Positions 27,916 to 37,609 of a stretch of DNA of 64,000 nucleotides are shown here, piece by piece (within the stretch, counting starts at the first letter, position 1; every line of letters starts with the position of its first letter). Under the pieces are notes generated by a model that saw nothing but the letters and a program-made list of their open reading frames with translations, searched no databases and was not told the origin of the DNA. Source of the stretch: CAWIKY01 sp963836905 (GTDB lineage Bacteria; Pseudomonadota; Alphaproteobacteria; Caulobacterales; Hyphomonadaceae); NCBI GenBank assembly GCA_963836905.1, contig CAWIKY010000006.1, positions 558,001 through 622,000 of the forward strand, in the 5' to 3' direction. A program made the translations under genes and the position numbers.

Positions 27916-28912
27916 ATGACCTTTCAGAAAGTTGGCGTACTTGGCGCAGGGGCGTGGGGCACGGCTCTGGCGCTGGCCGCGGTGAAGGCGGGGCGGGATG
28001 TTCATATCTGGACCCGCGATGAGCATCTGGCAGAGGCCCTGAGTCGCGGCGAGGGAAACGAGCGCTATCTTGCCGGGTTCGATCTGCCACCGCTAACCGC
28101 AAGTCACCGCATGGAAGATCTGGCCGGATGCGATGCCCTTCTCGCGGTCGTTCCAGCGCAGTCGGCGCGCGAGGCTCTTTCAAGCGTAGCGAAAATCTTT
28201 CCCGGCGGCGTGCCCGTCGCGCTCTGTGCAAAGGGCATCGAGAAAGACAGCCTGATGCTGATGACGCAGGTTCTCGACAAAGTATTTCCCGCCGCGCTTC
28301 CGGCGGTGCTCTCCGGTCCGTCATTTGCGCGTGATGTGGCGCTGGGTCTGCCCACCGCCGTCACGCTGGCGAGCGAGGACCCGACCCTCGGCAAGGCCTG
28401 GATGGACGCCATGGGCCGGCCGGAATTCCGGCCCTATCATTCCGACGACCTGATCGGCGCCGAAGCGGGCGGCGCGGTCAAGAATGTGCTGGCCATTGCA
28501 TGTGGCATCGTTGAGGGGCTCGGTCTCGGCAAGTTCGGCCCATGCGGCGCTGATCTCGCGCGGTTTCGCCGAGATGACGCGGTTCGGCGTGGCGCTCGGT
28601 GCCCGCGCCGAAACCCTGACAGGCTTGTGCGGGCTGGGCGATCTGGTGCTGACCTGTTCCTCCGATCAGTCGCGCAATATGAGTTTTGGCAAGGCGCTGG
28701 CCGGGGGCGAGAGCCCGGAGAGCATTCTCAAAAGCCGGATTGCCGTTACCGAGGGTGTGGCGACCGCGCCCGCGGTTCTCGCACTCGCCGCACGGCATGG
28801 TGTGCCGATGCCGATCTGCGAGTTCGTTCAGTCCATCCTCACAGGCGAGAGCGTGGGCGATGCCATCGATCGCCTCCTCAACCGCCCGTTCCGGCTGGGG
28901 GAGACGGGCTGA
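27916..28912 (+). CDS. gpsA: NAD(P)-dependent glycerol-3-phosphate dehydrogenase, frameshifted
   Basis: Starts at ATG 27916 (MTFQKVGVLGAGAWGTALAL), the Rossmann GxGxWG motif. It includes VPAQSAREAL, CAKGIEKDSL, LSGPSFARDVALGLPTAVTL and the catalytic-Lys stretch GGAVKNVLAIACGIVEGLG. Then one extra T at 28534-28535 breaks the frame. Restored, it reads LGKSAHAALISRGFAEMTRF and continues to TGA at 28912. The length is 3n+1, about 331 residues. GpsA reduces dihydroxyacetone phosphate to make sn-glycerol-3-phosphate for phospholipids. Confidence 0.93.
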
Positions 28913-29132
28913 CGCCCTCTGCCCCGACCCTGAAATTGCGGTCAGGTATCCAGTCACGTCCGACGAGCACCTGACAGCCTGTCGGAAACTTGTAGCGCGA
29001 TGTGACTGAGGAATTTTCCCAGCGCCGTTCGCAGGCGGGCGCGGCCATGAAAAACCACCATGCACCCGCCAGAAGCGAGCCCACCGTGAAAATGGTGCCG
29101 CAACCGGTCTTCTTCTCTTCAACGACGCTCAT
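28878..29132 (-). CDS. Small single-span membrane protein of unknown function
   Basis: 84 residues from ATG 29132 (MSVVEEKKTGCGTIFTVGSL). There is one hydrophobic span (about 12-33, ending WWFFMAAPAC), then a region with two more cysteines (RYKFPTGCQVLVGRDWIPDR) and a Pro/Gly-rich end. It overlaps the 3' end of gpsA by 35 bases on the other strand. The composition looks like a real protein but I recognise no family. Confidence 0.55.
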   Translation of the reverse strand: MSVVEEKKTGCGTIFTVGSLLAGAWWFFMAAPACERRWENSSVTSRYKFPTGCQVLVGRDWIPDRNFRVGAEGVSPSPPAGTGG

Positions 29133-29245
29133 CTTCCCGATCCCCCTGATCAACTATTGCCAACCGTAAGAAGCTGGCAATAGGCGGTGTCTTCAATCTT
29201 GACTTGGCGCGCCCGGAACATTAACGGAACATGCGAGGGGTGAGC

Positions 29246-29686
29246 ATGGCCTTTACCGAAACCACAATCGACGTCACGCGCGGGGCTCTGCGCCTGCTTG
29301 ATCAGCTCGACATGGCGGGCGTTACCGAGCTGTCGCTCGCCAATGGCCGACGCGCGGACATTGCCGGTCTTGGACCGAAGGGCGAGATATGGATCGTCGA
29401 GGTGAAATCCTGTCTGGCCGATTATCAGAGCGACGGCAAATGGCATGAATACCGCGCTTTCTGCGACCGTTTCTTCTTTGCCGTAAACGCTGATTTTCCG
29501 CAGGATGTTTTGCCCGGGGATACCGGACTGATCATTGCTGATGGCTTCGGTGGAGCGCTTGTGCGGCGTGCACCGGAACATCGTCTGGCGGGTGCGCGTC
29601 GCAAGGCGGTCACCCTGAAACTGGCCCGGCTCGCTGCCCGCCGTACCTTGCCCATCGAGACCCCGGTTCTGGCGCGGATGGCGTGA
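29246..29686 (+). CDS. mmcB: MmcB-family DNA repair protein
   Basis: 146 residues from ATG 29246, preceded by GAGGGGTGAG. It contains ADIAGLGPKGEIWIVEVKSC, DYQSDGKWHEYRAFCDRFFF and LPGDTGLIIADGFGGALVRR, the core of the PF06319 nuclease-like fold (E-x-K site in VEVKSC). In Caulobacter MmcB is a non-essential putative endonuclease induced after mitomycin C damage and controlled by the SOS response. No LexA box was seen upstream. Its stop overlaps the start of the DUF418 gene (TGATG). Confidence 0.88.
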   Translation: MAFTETTIDVTRGALRLLDQLDMAGVTELSLANGRRADIAGLGPKGEIWIVEVKSCLADYQSDGKWHEYRAFCDRFFFAVNADFPQDVLPGDTGLIIADGFGGALVRRAPEHRLAGARRKAVTLKLARLAARRTLPIETPVLARMA

Positions 29687-30852
29687 TGCGGAGGCAGGGC
29701 AGGGCGGCGCCCCGCGATGCCTTGCCAGACCTGGTGCGGGCCTTCGCACTCATCGGCATTTCGCTCGTGAACGTCGAGATCTTCGCGACCGGCCTTTATG
29801 GCGACTATCCGCCCCTGAGCGGTGTCGATACGGTCGTGACCTTTCTTGTGCACACCTTTTTCACGGCCAAAGCCTACCCGCTTTTCGCCCTGATGTTCGG
29901 TGCCGGGCTGGGCTATCTCTTCGAGGCCACGCAGCGAAGACGCGATCACCGCTTTCAACGCGCGTATCTGTTGCGGATGGCGGCGCTGGGTGTGCTGGGG
30001 GCCGCGCATGCGGTGTTCTTTTTCGTCGGCGATATCCTGCTGACCTATGCCGTGCTCGGCTGCGTACTGCTTGCCAGCCGGGGCTTCACAGACCGCGATC
30101 TCCTCAAGCTTGGCCTTGCGCTGATCGCCTTGCAGGTGGCCCTGCTGGCGACCTTTTCCTGGCTGGCCGGACTGACCGAGCCAACGCCCGCCCAGATGCA
30201 GATCTGGCAGGCGGGACTCGCGAACGAACAAGCGGTCTTCACAACCGGCACATTCGCTCGCGTTGCAGCGTTCCGGCTGGGCGAGCTTTCCCATGCCCTC
30301 CAGACGCTGGTGCTGGTGCAGACGTTTTCAGTGATGGGGTATTTCTATCTCGGTCTCCTGCTGCACCGCGCCGGCCATCTTGCCAAACCGCGGGCACCGG
30401 TCTGGTCAGCTTTTCGGCGCTGGGGGACCGGAATCGGCGGTCCAGTCAGTCTCGTGGCTGCCTGGCTGGTCGTCAGCGCGCCGCCCGTTTCATCGGCCCA
30501 GACCTATCTTGGCTACGCCTTGCTTGTGGCTGGCGCACCGGTGATGACATTTGGTATTTTCGGTTGGCTGGCCTGGCTGAGCGAGCGGCGGGGACGCTTT
30601 CTGGCGCTGGTCTCGCTGGCGGGCAGTGCGTCGCTCAGCGTCTATCTTTTGCAGTCGGTGCTGCTCTCGTTCATCTTCAGCGGGTACGGGCTTGGCCGCT
30701 TCGGTGAGTTATCGGCAGCTACGGCAATCGCGACAGGTCTGGCCGTGGCGCTGGTGACGCTGCTGGCCGCTTGCCTCTGGCGGCTACGCTTCGCGCGCGG
30801 GCCGCTGGAAGCCGTGCTGCACCGTTTTGTCTATCCCTCGTCTGGCGCCTGA
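29686..30852 (+). CDS. DUF418-family (YeiB-like) multi-span membrane protein
   Basis: About 388 residues with eight to ten hydrophobic helices. The N-terminus DALPDLVRAFALIGISLVNV is the acyltransferase-3-like start of this family, and the C-terminal half holds FSVMGYFYLGLLLHRAGHLA and SASLSVYLLQSVLLSFIFSG. The function is unknown; a transport or acyl-transfer role is suspected from the fold. It overlaps mmcB by one base, which suggests translational coupling, and overlaps the 3' end of cobB by 22 bases. Confidence 0.82.
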   Translation: MRRQGRAAPRDALPDLVRAFALIGISLVNVEIFATGLYGDYPPLSGVDTVVTFLVHTFFTAKAYPLFALMFGAGLGYLFEATQRRRDHRFQRAYLLRMAALGVLGAAHAVFFFVGDILLTYAVLGCVLLASRGFTDRDLLKLGLALIALQVALLATFSWLAGLTEPTPAQMQIWQAGLANEQAVFTTGTFARVAAFRLGELSHALQTLVLVQTFSVMGYFYLGLLLHRAGHLAKPRAPVWSAFRRWGTGIGGPVSLVAAWLVVSAPPVSSAQTYLGYALLVAGAPVMTFGIFGWLAWLSERRGRFLALVSLAGSASLSVYLLQSVLLSFIFSGYGLGRFGELSAATAIATGLAVALVTLLAACLWRLRFARGPLEAVLHRFVYPSSGA

Positions 30853-31575
30853 AGACCGTTCAGGAACGCATCGACCCAGTCAGGCAGAATGTCGCTGGCC
30901 TTGCCATAGCGGGTCTCGTCGAAGGCCCAGGTGTTCTCCGATGGCTCAAGGTTCAGCTCGATGGTCCGCGCACCGGCATGACGCGCTTCGTCCACCAGCC
31001 CTGCCGCCGGATAGACCGAACCTGACGTGCCGACAGATATGAAATGGCTGCATCCGGAGACGGCCGTGTAGACCTCATCAAGGCCATAGGGCATTTCGCC
31101 GAACCAGACGATGTCGGGACGGACATTGCCCCGCCTTCCCGCAAACCTCGCACACCGTCTCCGTGCCAAGATCGCCGTCCCGTTCGAACCGGGTATCGCA
31201 GGCGCGGCACCAGACCTTCGTCAACTCGCCATGTATGTGAATGACGGCGCGCGAGCCGGCCTGTTCGTGTAGATTGTCCACATTCTGCGTGACGAGAATA
31301 AAGCTGCCGCCTGCACTGGTCAGACCGTCTTCGAGCCGCGCAAGCGCGTCGTGTCCGGGATTGGCCTTCGCGGTCTTCAGGGCCTCGCGCCTGGCATTGT
31401 AGAAGCCGTGGACGAAATCAGGGTTGCGGGCAAAGCCTTCCGGGGTCGCCAGATCCTGGAGTGGATATTTCGTCCAGATGCCGTCCTTGTCACGGAAAGT
31501 ACCGAGCCCGCTTGCGGCGGAAATGCCCGCGCCGGTCAGAACGACAAGGTCAGGAGGCGAGGATCTGGAGGTCAT
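30831..31575 (-). CDS. cobB: SIR2-family NAD-dependent protein deacylase (CobB type), frameshifted
   Basis: From ATG 31575: LVVLTGAGISAASGLGTFRD (NAD site), VTQNVDNLHEQAGS, IHGEL (catalytic His), and the zinc Cys pairs VWCRACD...VCEVCGKAG. An extra base in the C4 run at 31129-31132 breaks the frame there. The other frame continues NVRPDIVWFGEMPYGLDEVY, SVGTSGSVYPAAGLVDEARH and LNLEPSENTWAFD to the stop at 30831. The length is 3n+1, about 247 residues. CobB removes acetyl or succinyl groups from lysines. It is unrelated in domain architecture to the SIR2 defence gene at 14.6-17.8 kb. Confidence 0.9.
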
Positions 31576-31684
31576 GCAAAGCGAGTCCTGTCTGGCCGTT
31601 GGCATGGAGTATGCGTAAACTGACTTGCAAAGGCGATCCAGTCGGAGGCCGTGGCGGAGCAGACGGAAACGGGAGAGGCGGGGC

Positions 31685-33586
31685 ATGAAGAGATATGTAT
31701 GCGGGCTTCTGTCAGGCGGATTGCTTCTGCTCGTCGGTGCCTGCGACCAGCGCGAAGAGCGCGCCGACCGCGCCGTTGCCATTTTCGAGGCCGTGGTCGA
31801 GCAGATCTCCCCTGATCCGGTTGGTGTGTCTGAAACGCCGCCGGACCCTGCCGGGTTCGCTGTTCGCGGCCAGTTTGCGACCGGACGGACGACGGACCCG
31901 CAGAACGCCTTCGTCGCCTCTTTTCCGGGGCGAATACTGATCGCGATCGAGCCGGAGTTACCCGAAGCAGCGAGGCTGGCCCCGGTTGCTGTCGATGGGG
32001 CGCCCGCTCCGTCTTCGCCTACGACCGTTGGGATACCGCCGCAGCTCCCGGTCAGCGCAGCAGACACCGCGCGCCTCTTGTTGGCGGACGCCGGGTTTTC
32101 CGCCGAGGTATCGCCGCATGGTCCGTCATCCCTTCTGGTGGAACTGAACGACGCGGACAATCAACGTGAGCGAAGCGATCAGGCTGAATTTGCCGGAGAC
32201 AGCCCGCTCGATTGCAGCAAAGAACGCGTCTCATCGCTCGATTTCACGGCGAGAACCGCGTGCGCTATTGCAGTTCTGCAAGCCTCCGGGCATTACCGCG
32301 ATGTCTCTTGGGACCACCGGTTCACGCCGTCCGCGGCAGATGAGGCCGCACCAACAAGCACCGTTCGCCCTGACCCGTTGCGCCCCCTTCAATGGGCGTT
32401 TTCCTCGACATCGGCCAACCGGACCTCGCCCTTGCGGGGGATCGGCCTTGGCGATGTCGCCCTGCAGGTCGATGACCCGGCCGAGAGCCCCGTCATCACG
32501 CTCATCGATACCGGCATAGAAACCGGACTGGCCGACTTCGACGCCGATACGCTGATCGAACCGGCTGATTTTGTTGGTGGCATCGCCTCGCGTGCAGCCG
32601 GTGCGCGGGCCGATCGTGTTCCCAAGGTCGGCACCGGCCCCTGCGGACGGGATGGCGGCGCAGTCGCGGCCGTGTCCCATGCCACCCAGATTGCAGGCCT
32701 GCTTGCGGCGGCGCGCACCGGCAACGGCTCGGGATCGGCAGCCATGGTCCCCGGTCTTCGGATCCAGCCCATCCGCGCCGTTGGCTCGTGCGGTGGACGA
32801 CTCAGCGATATCTCGGCAGCGCTCGAATGGGCAGCCGGAGCAAGCGCCGTCAGCTTCGCGTCGCCCGAAGGAGAGGCCGACGAGGCCGTATTCGCGCCTG
32901 TGGTCAACCCCGTGCGTCCGTCTGTTATTCTCCTGTCGCTGACCGCGCCGGTCGCCTGTCCGGCTCGCTTGCAGACGGCCATAGACACTGCAACCAGCCG
33001 GGGGATCATCGTTGTTGCACCGGCCGGAAACCGCGGCGCGGACATTGCCGGGTATGCGCCTGCCGGGTGCCGGAATGTGGTAACGGTCGCGGGCTCCGAT
33101 GGCGCGGGCAGGCTCGCTGAATATTCGAACTACGGGCTCGGCGTCGATATAATGGCACCGGGCGGGGACCTCGCTGCCGACCTTGACGGAAACGAGTGGC
33201 CGGACGGCATTCTGGTCTTCTCGGATGCAAGCGATTGCCGCGATGTCCGCGACCGTGAAACTGTCGAACGCTGCAGCCATGCTTTCGTTGAAGGCACGTC
33301 CTTTTCTGCTGCCATCACGGCGGGAGCCCTGGCCGTTCTGACGGATGCCTACCCGAACGCCAGTCCGGCAGAACGGGTGGAGGCCTTGCGGTCGACTGCG
33401 GTCACCACATCGCCCCTGCAATGCACGGGAGCCTGTACCGGAACTGATGAAGCTGCCCTGATCGACGGGCAGGCCGGGCGGTGCTATCGTGGTTGCGGGG
33501 CAGGGCTCGTCAATCTGGCGGCCGCAAGACTGGTGTTGGGAGACGCCGGAAGGATCGGGGAGAACGGGGGCAAGGATGAAGATTGA
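31685..33586 (+). CDS. Lipoprotein subtilisin-like (S8) serine protease
   Basis: 633 residues. The lipobox LLVGAC puts the lipid on Cys20 or nearby. An unusual N-terminal region of about 250 residues without protease motifs precedes the S8 domain. Catalytic residues: Asp in TLIDTGIE (about 275), His in VSHATQIAGL (about 332), Ser in EGTSFSAA (539). GNR and oxyanion Asn are in VVAPAGNRGAD. Several Cys pairs in the domain suggest disulfides. It probably acts in the periplasm or at the outer membrane. The next gene overlaps its end and carries a propeptide-like domain. Confidence 0.87.
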   Translation: MKRYVCGLLSGGLLLLVGACDQREERADRAVAIFEAVVEQISPDPVGVSETPPDPAGFAVRGQFATGRTTDPQNAFVASFPGRILIAIEPELPEAARLAPVAVDGAPAPSSPTTVGIPPQLPVSAADTARLLLADAGFSAEVSPHGPSSLLVELNDADNQRERSDQAEFAGDSPLDCSKERVSSLDFTARTACAIAVLQASGHYRDVSWDHRFTPSAADEAAPTSTVRPDPLRPLQWAFSSTSANRTSPLRGIGLGDVALQVDDPAESPVITLIDTGIETGLADFDADTLIEPADFVGGIASRAAGARADRVPKVGTGPCGRDGGAVAAVSHATQIAGLLAAARTGNGSGSAAMVPGLRIQPIRAVGSCGGRLSDISAALEWAAGASAVSFASPEGEADEAVFAPVVNPVRPSVILLSLTAPVACPARLQTAIDTATSRGIIVVAPAGNRGADIAGYAPAGCRNVVTVAGSDGAGRLAEYSNYGLGVDIMAPGGDLAADLDGNEWPDGILVFSDASDCRDVRDRETVERCSHAFVEGTSFSAAITAGALAVLTDAYPNASPAERVEALRSTAVTTSPLQCTGACTGTDEAALIDGQAGRCYRGCGAGLVNLAAARLVLGDAGRIGENGGKDED

Positions 33587-34340
33587 GGCGTTGAGAGACG
33601 GTCTGGCACCTTTGCCGGACCCCGGAGCCTGGCCTGAACCGGACGCGACACCGCAGCGCCCGTTAATGCGGCCCGTACAGGTTCGCGAAGCCCGTCTTGG
33701 TGGATTGAAGATTGCCGTTGCCGGGCTGTCTACGGTCACTTCGGCCGCGCTCGCCCTGACCTTTTTGCTGCCGACCGAAACCAACGCCCGGTTCGCCATG
33801 ACCGAACAGCTTGGCCAAGAGGCTGGCCCTTCGTTTGCGACAACTGAGTCACGGGGCGAGACAAAGGTCGAAACACAAGCGGCTGTCCTGCCTGCGCCCG
33901 TCCTTGAAATGACCCCTGTCTCTGCCACCGCCCCGTTGACGGTACTTGAGTCCGCAATGGACAAAACAGGCGAGGTTATTGCCCTCGCGCCTGTGGACGT
34001 TCCAACAAGCGAGCCTGACCCTGTCGGGCCGCAAACAGGCCCCCGCTTCATTGTCCGGTTCGAGAATGCGCCGGAGGCCGAGCGTATTCTCAGGCTGTAC
34101 CGTCAAAGCCGCAGCGCGGCGCGTCTTGAGTTCGGCAAGTATGCGCAAGGCCAACGCAATCTGGCCGGGTTTTCTCTGGTCGGGCTGACCCCGTCCGGCG
34201 AGGCGGTCCTGTCCTGGGACGATGTGGGTTCACAGGCGTTGAACGTGCCGCCGATTGACGCTCTTGTAGAGCGTCTCACCAATCAGGCGGGTGTGCGCTA
34301 TGCCGACCCGAATGTCTGGTCGGATGCCGGTTCGGGCTAG
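33576..34340 (+). CDS. Single-span membrane protein with a C-terminal protease-propeptide-like domain
   Basis: 254 residues. ATG 33576 overlaps the protease stop (33584-33586), so translation is probably coupled. A cytoplasmic N-terminus (about 45 residues, Pro-rich) leads to one membrane span (about 48-70), a low-complexity Thr/Pro linker and a C-terminal domain from about 155: RFIVRFENAPEAERILRLYR, NLAGFSLVGL, VERLTNQAGVRYADPNVW. The fold order and final VRYADPN resemble the I9-type prodomain that normally precedes S8 catalytic domains. Here it is in a separate protein. The function as inhibitor or chaperone is an inference. Confidence 0.72.
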   Translation: MKIEALRDGLAPLPDPGAWPEPDATPQRPLMRPVQVREARLGGLKIAVAGLSTVTSAALALTFLLPTETNARFAMTEQLGQEAGPSFATTESRGETKVETQAAVLPAPVLEMTPVSATAPLTVLESAMDKTGEVIALAPVDVPTSEPDPVGPQTGPRFIVRFENAPEAERILRLYRQSRSAARLEFGKYAQGQRNLAGFSLVGLTPSGEAVLSWDDVGSQALNVPPIDALVERLTNQAGVRYADPNVWSDAGSG

Positions 34341-35929
34341 TCCCGAAGCTGACCTGACAGGCGCGACAGTAAACCCTCGCTACTGGCATCCAGCCCGGCG
34401 GTAGTATCCTCTCCGCCAAGCGCCCGGTTCAGTCCACCGGCCATGACCTTGCCAAGCTCGACGCCCCATTGATCGAACGGATTTAGCCCCCAGAGCCGCC
34501 CGGCGCAATACGTCCGGTGCTCATAAAGAGCGATCAGTTTGCCGAGGGTTTCCGGGCTGGTGTCAGGTGCCAGAATAAAGGTCGAGGCGCGGTCTCCCGG
34601 TACAATCTTCTGTATCAGAACCGCTTCATCTGCTTCGTCGATATCGCCTGCCGAGCGCCCGTCGAGAAGCGCGCGGGCCTGCGCCAGTGCATGGGCGGCC
34701 AGAGCGCGATTGCCGCGTTTGTCCGCCCGCGGGTCGAGCGCCAGCAGAAACTCCACCGGTGCGCCGCGGCCCTGATGCAGCCATTGATGATAGGAATGCT
34801 GGCCGATGGTGCCTTCCCCGCCCCAGACGGCGGGGGCGGTCGGCAGCGGTGCAAACTGTCCGTCTGGTGAGACCTGCTTGCCGTTGGATTCCATTTCAAG
34901 CTGTTGGAGATAGGTCGCCAGCAAGCGAAACCGGTGGGCATAGGTCAGTACCACACGCATCGGCTCATCCAGAAACGAGGCGTTCCACACGTCAAGAAGC
35001 GCCAGCCTCACCGGAAGGGAGTCCCGCAGGGCCGTCGTCCTGGCATGGGTGTCCATCTCATATGCGCCTGCGCGAAACCGGTCCATGACCGCGCTGCCAA
35101 AGGCAATCTCGCAAGAAAGCGAGGCAGCCGACCAGACCGAATAGCGCCCGCCGACGCTGTCCGGCAGATCGAAGAGGGCGACCCCGTCGCCTGCCCATTC
35201 GGTTGCTGTCTCCGTCGCCGACGTTACCAGCGCAAGATGGCGCGGGAGGGCGTCCTTGCCGATTGCGGTCTCTAGCCAGTCCTTGCACCGATCGAGATTA
35301 TAAAGGGTTTCTTCGGTGCCGAAGGACTTGGACACACCGACGACCAGCGTACGCGCAGGGTCCAGACCTTTCACCGCAGCGGTAAAGTCGGCCGGGTCGA
35401 TATTCGCCAGAAAGCGCAGGTCCACGCCGTCCCGTAAATGCGGCGCCATCGCGTCAGCCAGCAGACGCGGGCCGAAATCAGACCCGCCAATCCCGACATG
35501 CAGGACCGCCTGAAAAGGCTCGCCGGACGCTGCAGTGATCTCGCCGGAAACGATTTTCGCCGCCCAGGCTTTTGCGGCGTCCAGCCCCCGTGTGGCTTGT
35601 GTCCGCTCGGTTTCGGGCAGGTCAGGGCTGGCTCCGCGCAAGGCCCAGTGCAGTGCGGCCCGGGCCTCGGACGGATTGACGACATCGCCCGCGAACAGGC
35701 GGTCAATCTCGCCCTGCAGGCCAATGGCGTCCGCGTACGTGAAAAGCGCGTTCCACGCCTCCGCATCAACCCGTTGCTTGAGGTGATCGATATACAGCCC
35801 GCAAGCTTGCAGCGTACCGGTGCGTGCATCGATCTGGCTGTCCATGGCGTCCTTGATCGCCAGCATGAACTTGCGGTCTTCGGCCAGGTCTTCCAGAGCC
35901 TGAATGGCGCTATCGGTCGCTGTGGTCAT
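34337..35929 (-). CDS. pgi: Glucose-6-phosphate isomerase
   Basis: 530 residues from ATG 35929 (MTTATDSAIQALEDLAEDRK). It contains HVGIGGSDFGPRLLADAM, VVGVSKSFGTEETLYN, VGGRYSVWSAASLSCEI, the catalytic Glu/His region GGEGTIGQHSYHQWLHQG and the Lys-containing PFDQWGVELGKVMAGGL. It interconverts glucose-6-phosphate and fructose-6-phosphate in glycolysis or gluconeogenesis. Its stop shares CTAG with the stop of the convergent propeptide-like gene. A longer in-frame reading upstream of the ATG is not family-like. Confidence 0.96.
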   Translation of the reverse strand: MTTATDSAIQALEDLAEDRKFMLAIKDAMDSQIDARTGTLQACGLYIDHLKQRVDAEAWNALFTYADAIGLQGEIDRLFAGDVVNPSEARAALHWALRGASPDLPETERTQATRGLDAAKAWAAKIVSGEITAASGEPFQAVLHVGIGGSDFGPRLLADAMAPHLRDGVDLRFLANIDPADFTAAVKGLDPARTLVVGVSKSFGTEETLYNLDRCKDWLETAIGKDALPRHLALVTSATETATEWAGDGVALFDLPDSVGGRYSVWSAASLSCEIAFGSAVMDRFRAGAYEMDTHARTTALRDSLPVRLALLDVWNASFLDEPMRVVLTYAHRFRLLATYLQQLEMESNGKQVSPDGQFAPLPTAPAVWGGEGTIGQHSYHQWLHQGRGAPVEFLLALDPRADKRGNRALAAHALAQARALLDGRSAGDIDEADEAVLIQKIVPGDRASTFILAPDTSPETLGKLIALYEHRTYCAGRLWGLNPFDQWGVELGKVMAGGLNRALGGEDTTAGLDASSEGLLSRLSGQLRD

Positions 35930-36361
35930 CGGTGTTTTGTCTCCGCTCGTCCTTTGATGCGCCGCAAGGATGACAAATGTGCAGGCCCGACCGAATTGTC
36001 GAGGTTTGACGGGGCACAGCTTGATGACGAACCTCGCGCACCGCGCTCTTGCCTTGAGTTCCACCGCTTTCACCCTGAGATCACAGTCTCACCCTGAACG
36101 TGTCAGAGGGTCGGCCACCTTCCCTACCGTATCGCCCCGGCTTGACCGGGGTGCCCATCCCGTAACAAAGGCAGCGTGATGATCGGACAAAGGATGGGCC
36201 CCGGATATGGCTTTCGCCATTCCGGGGAGGCTGTTGTGAGGCATTCAAGCGCCCGTGACCAAGGTACAAACCCCAAATGCCGCTACTCCAAAGCTTGATC
36301 TTGGAGTCTATGGCTCCGCCAACGCACGTCGCCAGTCCGGTTTCAGTATCAGACGCGTGAA
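35930..36361. repeat. Intergenic region with a family A palindrome and decayed repeats
   Basis: About 430 bases without a convincing gene. A TCACCCTGAACGTGTCAGAGGG-like arm lies near 36090. A family A palindrome occupies 36191-36233 (GGGCCCCGGATATGGC and GCCATTCCGGGGAGG arms). The rest shows no clear structure. The promoters of pgi and, on the far side, nothing for the leftward dehydrogenase would lie here. Confidence 0.6.
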
Positions 36362-37492
36362 TTAGCCCAGAGCGGCCTCATAAAGCATCTCGTAGTCTTC
36401 CCGGCTGATCGGACGCGCATTCGTGCCGTGTGCCAGATCATTCAGGGCATAGTCGACAACCGAGGCCCCGTGTTCCGCGGTCAGGCCAACCTCTTTCAGC
36501 GTGCGTGGAATACCAATATCGGCGTTGAGCGCATCGATGGCACCGGCGATGTCGGCGCCCTTATCGAGGCCCATGACCTGCCGCAAACGGGCATATTTTG
36601 CGTCGGCATAGCCTTCGTTGAAGCGCAGCAGATGCGGCAACCAGATCGCGTTCAGCGTCCCGTGATGCAGCTTCATGTCGTGCCTGCGACCGGCGGAATG
36701 CGACAGGGCGTGTACCCCGCCCAGCCCTTTGACGAACGCCAGTGCGCCCTCATAGGAGGCCATCATCATATGCCAGCGCGCGTCCTTGTCGGACCCGTCC
36801 TTCACGGCTTTCTTCAACCATCCATCGCCAACGGCGCGGGCAATCCCGTCATAACCGATGCCTTCTGCCGGCGGGTTCGACGGCGGTGCGAGTACGGCTT
36901 CGATGCAGTGGGTGACCGCGTCCATGCCGGTCGCCGCTGTCAGGCCTGGGGGCAGTCCAAGGGTCAGTTCCGGGTCGCAGATCGCGGTTTTCGGGATGAG
37001 ATGCGGCGAGACGATGGTCTCCTTGCGCCCGTTTTCCATGATGAGCACCGCGCCCACGCTGACCTCCGAGCCGGTACCGGCCGTAGTTGGAATGGCGACA
37101 AGCGGCGGGATCGGCTTGATCAGGCGTGAGCCGCCCGCCATTGCCGCGTATTGCTCATAGGGCCCATCATGCGTGGCGATCAGCCCCACCGCCTTGGCCA
37201 TGTCCATCGACGAGCCACCGCCGAGCGCAATGATCCCGTTGCAGCCGGATGCGCGGTATCGTTCCGCGGCCAGCTTTGCCTGCGCTTCGGTGGGGTTGGG
37301 TTCGGTTTCGGCAAAGACATCCACATCCATTCCAGCATGGCTTTTCACAGTATCCAGAATGCCCGCCGCCTCGATGCCGCGGTCAGTCACGATGAAGGCT
37401 CTGGTCACACCGAAGCCCGCAAGCGTCTTGCCCAGCTTTGCAACCGCTCCATGATCGAAGATGCATGTGGTCAGATAGGTCATTACGGGCAT
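36362..37492 (-). CDS. Iron-containing (group III) alcohol dehydrogenase
   Basis: 376 residues. NAD-binding motif IIALGGGSSMDMAKAVGLIA, substrate and phosphate loop IPTTAGTGSEVS, and the metal-site stretches GMDAVTHCIEAVLAPP, GGVHALSHSAGRRHDMKLHH and LNAIWLPHLLRFN. The substrate cannot be told; relatives act on 1,3-propanediol, lactaldehyde, butanol or gamma-hydroxybutyrate. The start is ATG 37492 or ATG 37483 (MTYLTTCIFDHGAVAKLG). It is divergent from the ABC ATPase gene. Confidence 0.9.
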   Translation of the reverse strand: MPVMTYLTTCIFDHGAVAKLGKTLAGFGVTRAFIVTDRGIEAAGILDTVKSHAGMDVDVFAETEPNPTEAQAKLAAERYRASGCNGIIALGGGSSMDMAKAVGLIATHDGPYEQYAAMAGGSRLIKPIPPLVAIPTTAGTGSEVSVGAVLIMENGRKETIVSPHLIPKTAICDPELTLGLPPGLTAATGMDAVTHCIEAVLAPPSNPPAEGIGYDGIARAVGDGWLKKAVKDGSDKDARWHMMMASYEGALAFVKGLGGVHALSHSAGRRHDMKLHHGTLNAIWLPHLLRFNEGYADAKYARLRQVMGLDKGADIAGAIDALNADIGIPRTLKEVGLTAEHGASVVDYALNDLAHGTNARPISREDYEMLYEAALG

Positions 37493-37609
37493 GGCGGCCT
37501 CCGGATGAAGTGTTCGTCTGGCCTTTAGTGATTGCCCATGCGGCGCACGGGATCAATGCCGCAAAGCGTCCTCTGACAAACGAGGTGTTCATTTACTGAT
37601 CAGTTTTCT

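Noticed and set aside
30831..31169. A separate second SIR2-like gene
   Set aside because: It is the second half of cobB after the one-base shift at 31129-31132; joined, the two parts make one normal deacylase.
32231..34051. A 606-residue open frame opposite the S8 protease and its partner
   Set aside because: Composition is shadow-like and it spans two real genes on the other strand.
35930..36073. Upstream in-frame extension of pgi
   Set aside because: The added 48 residues are basic and unlike the family; ATG 35929 gives the normal N-terminus.
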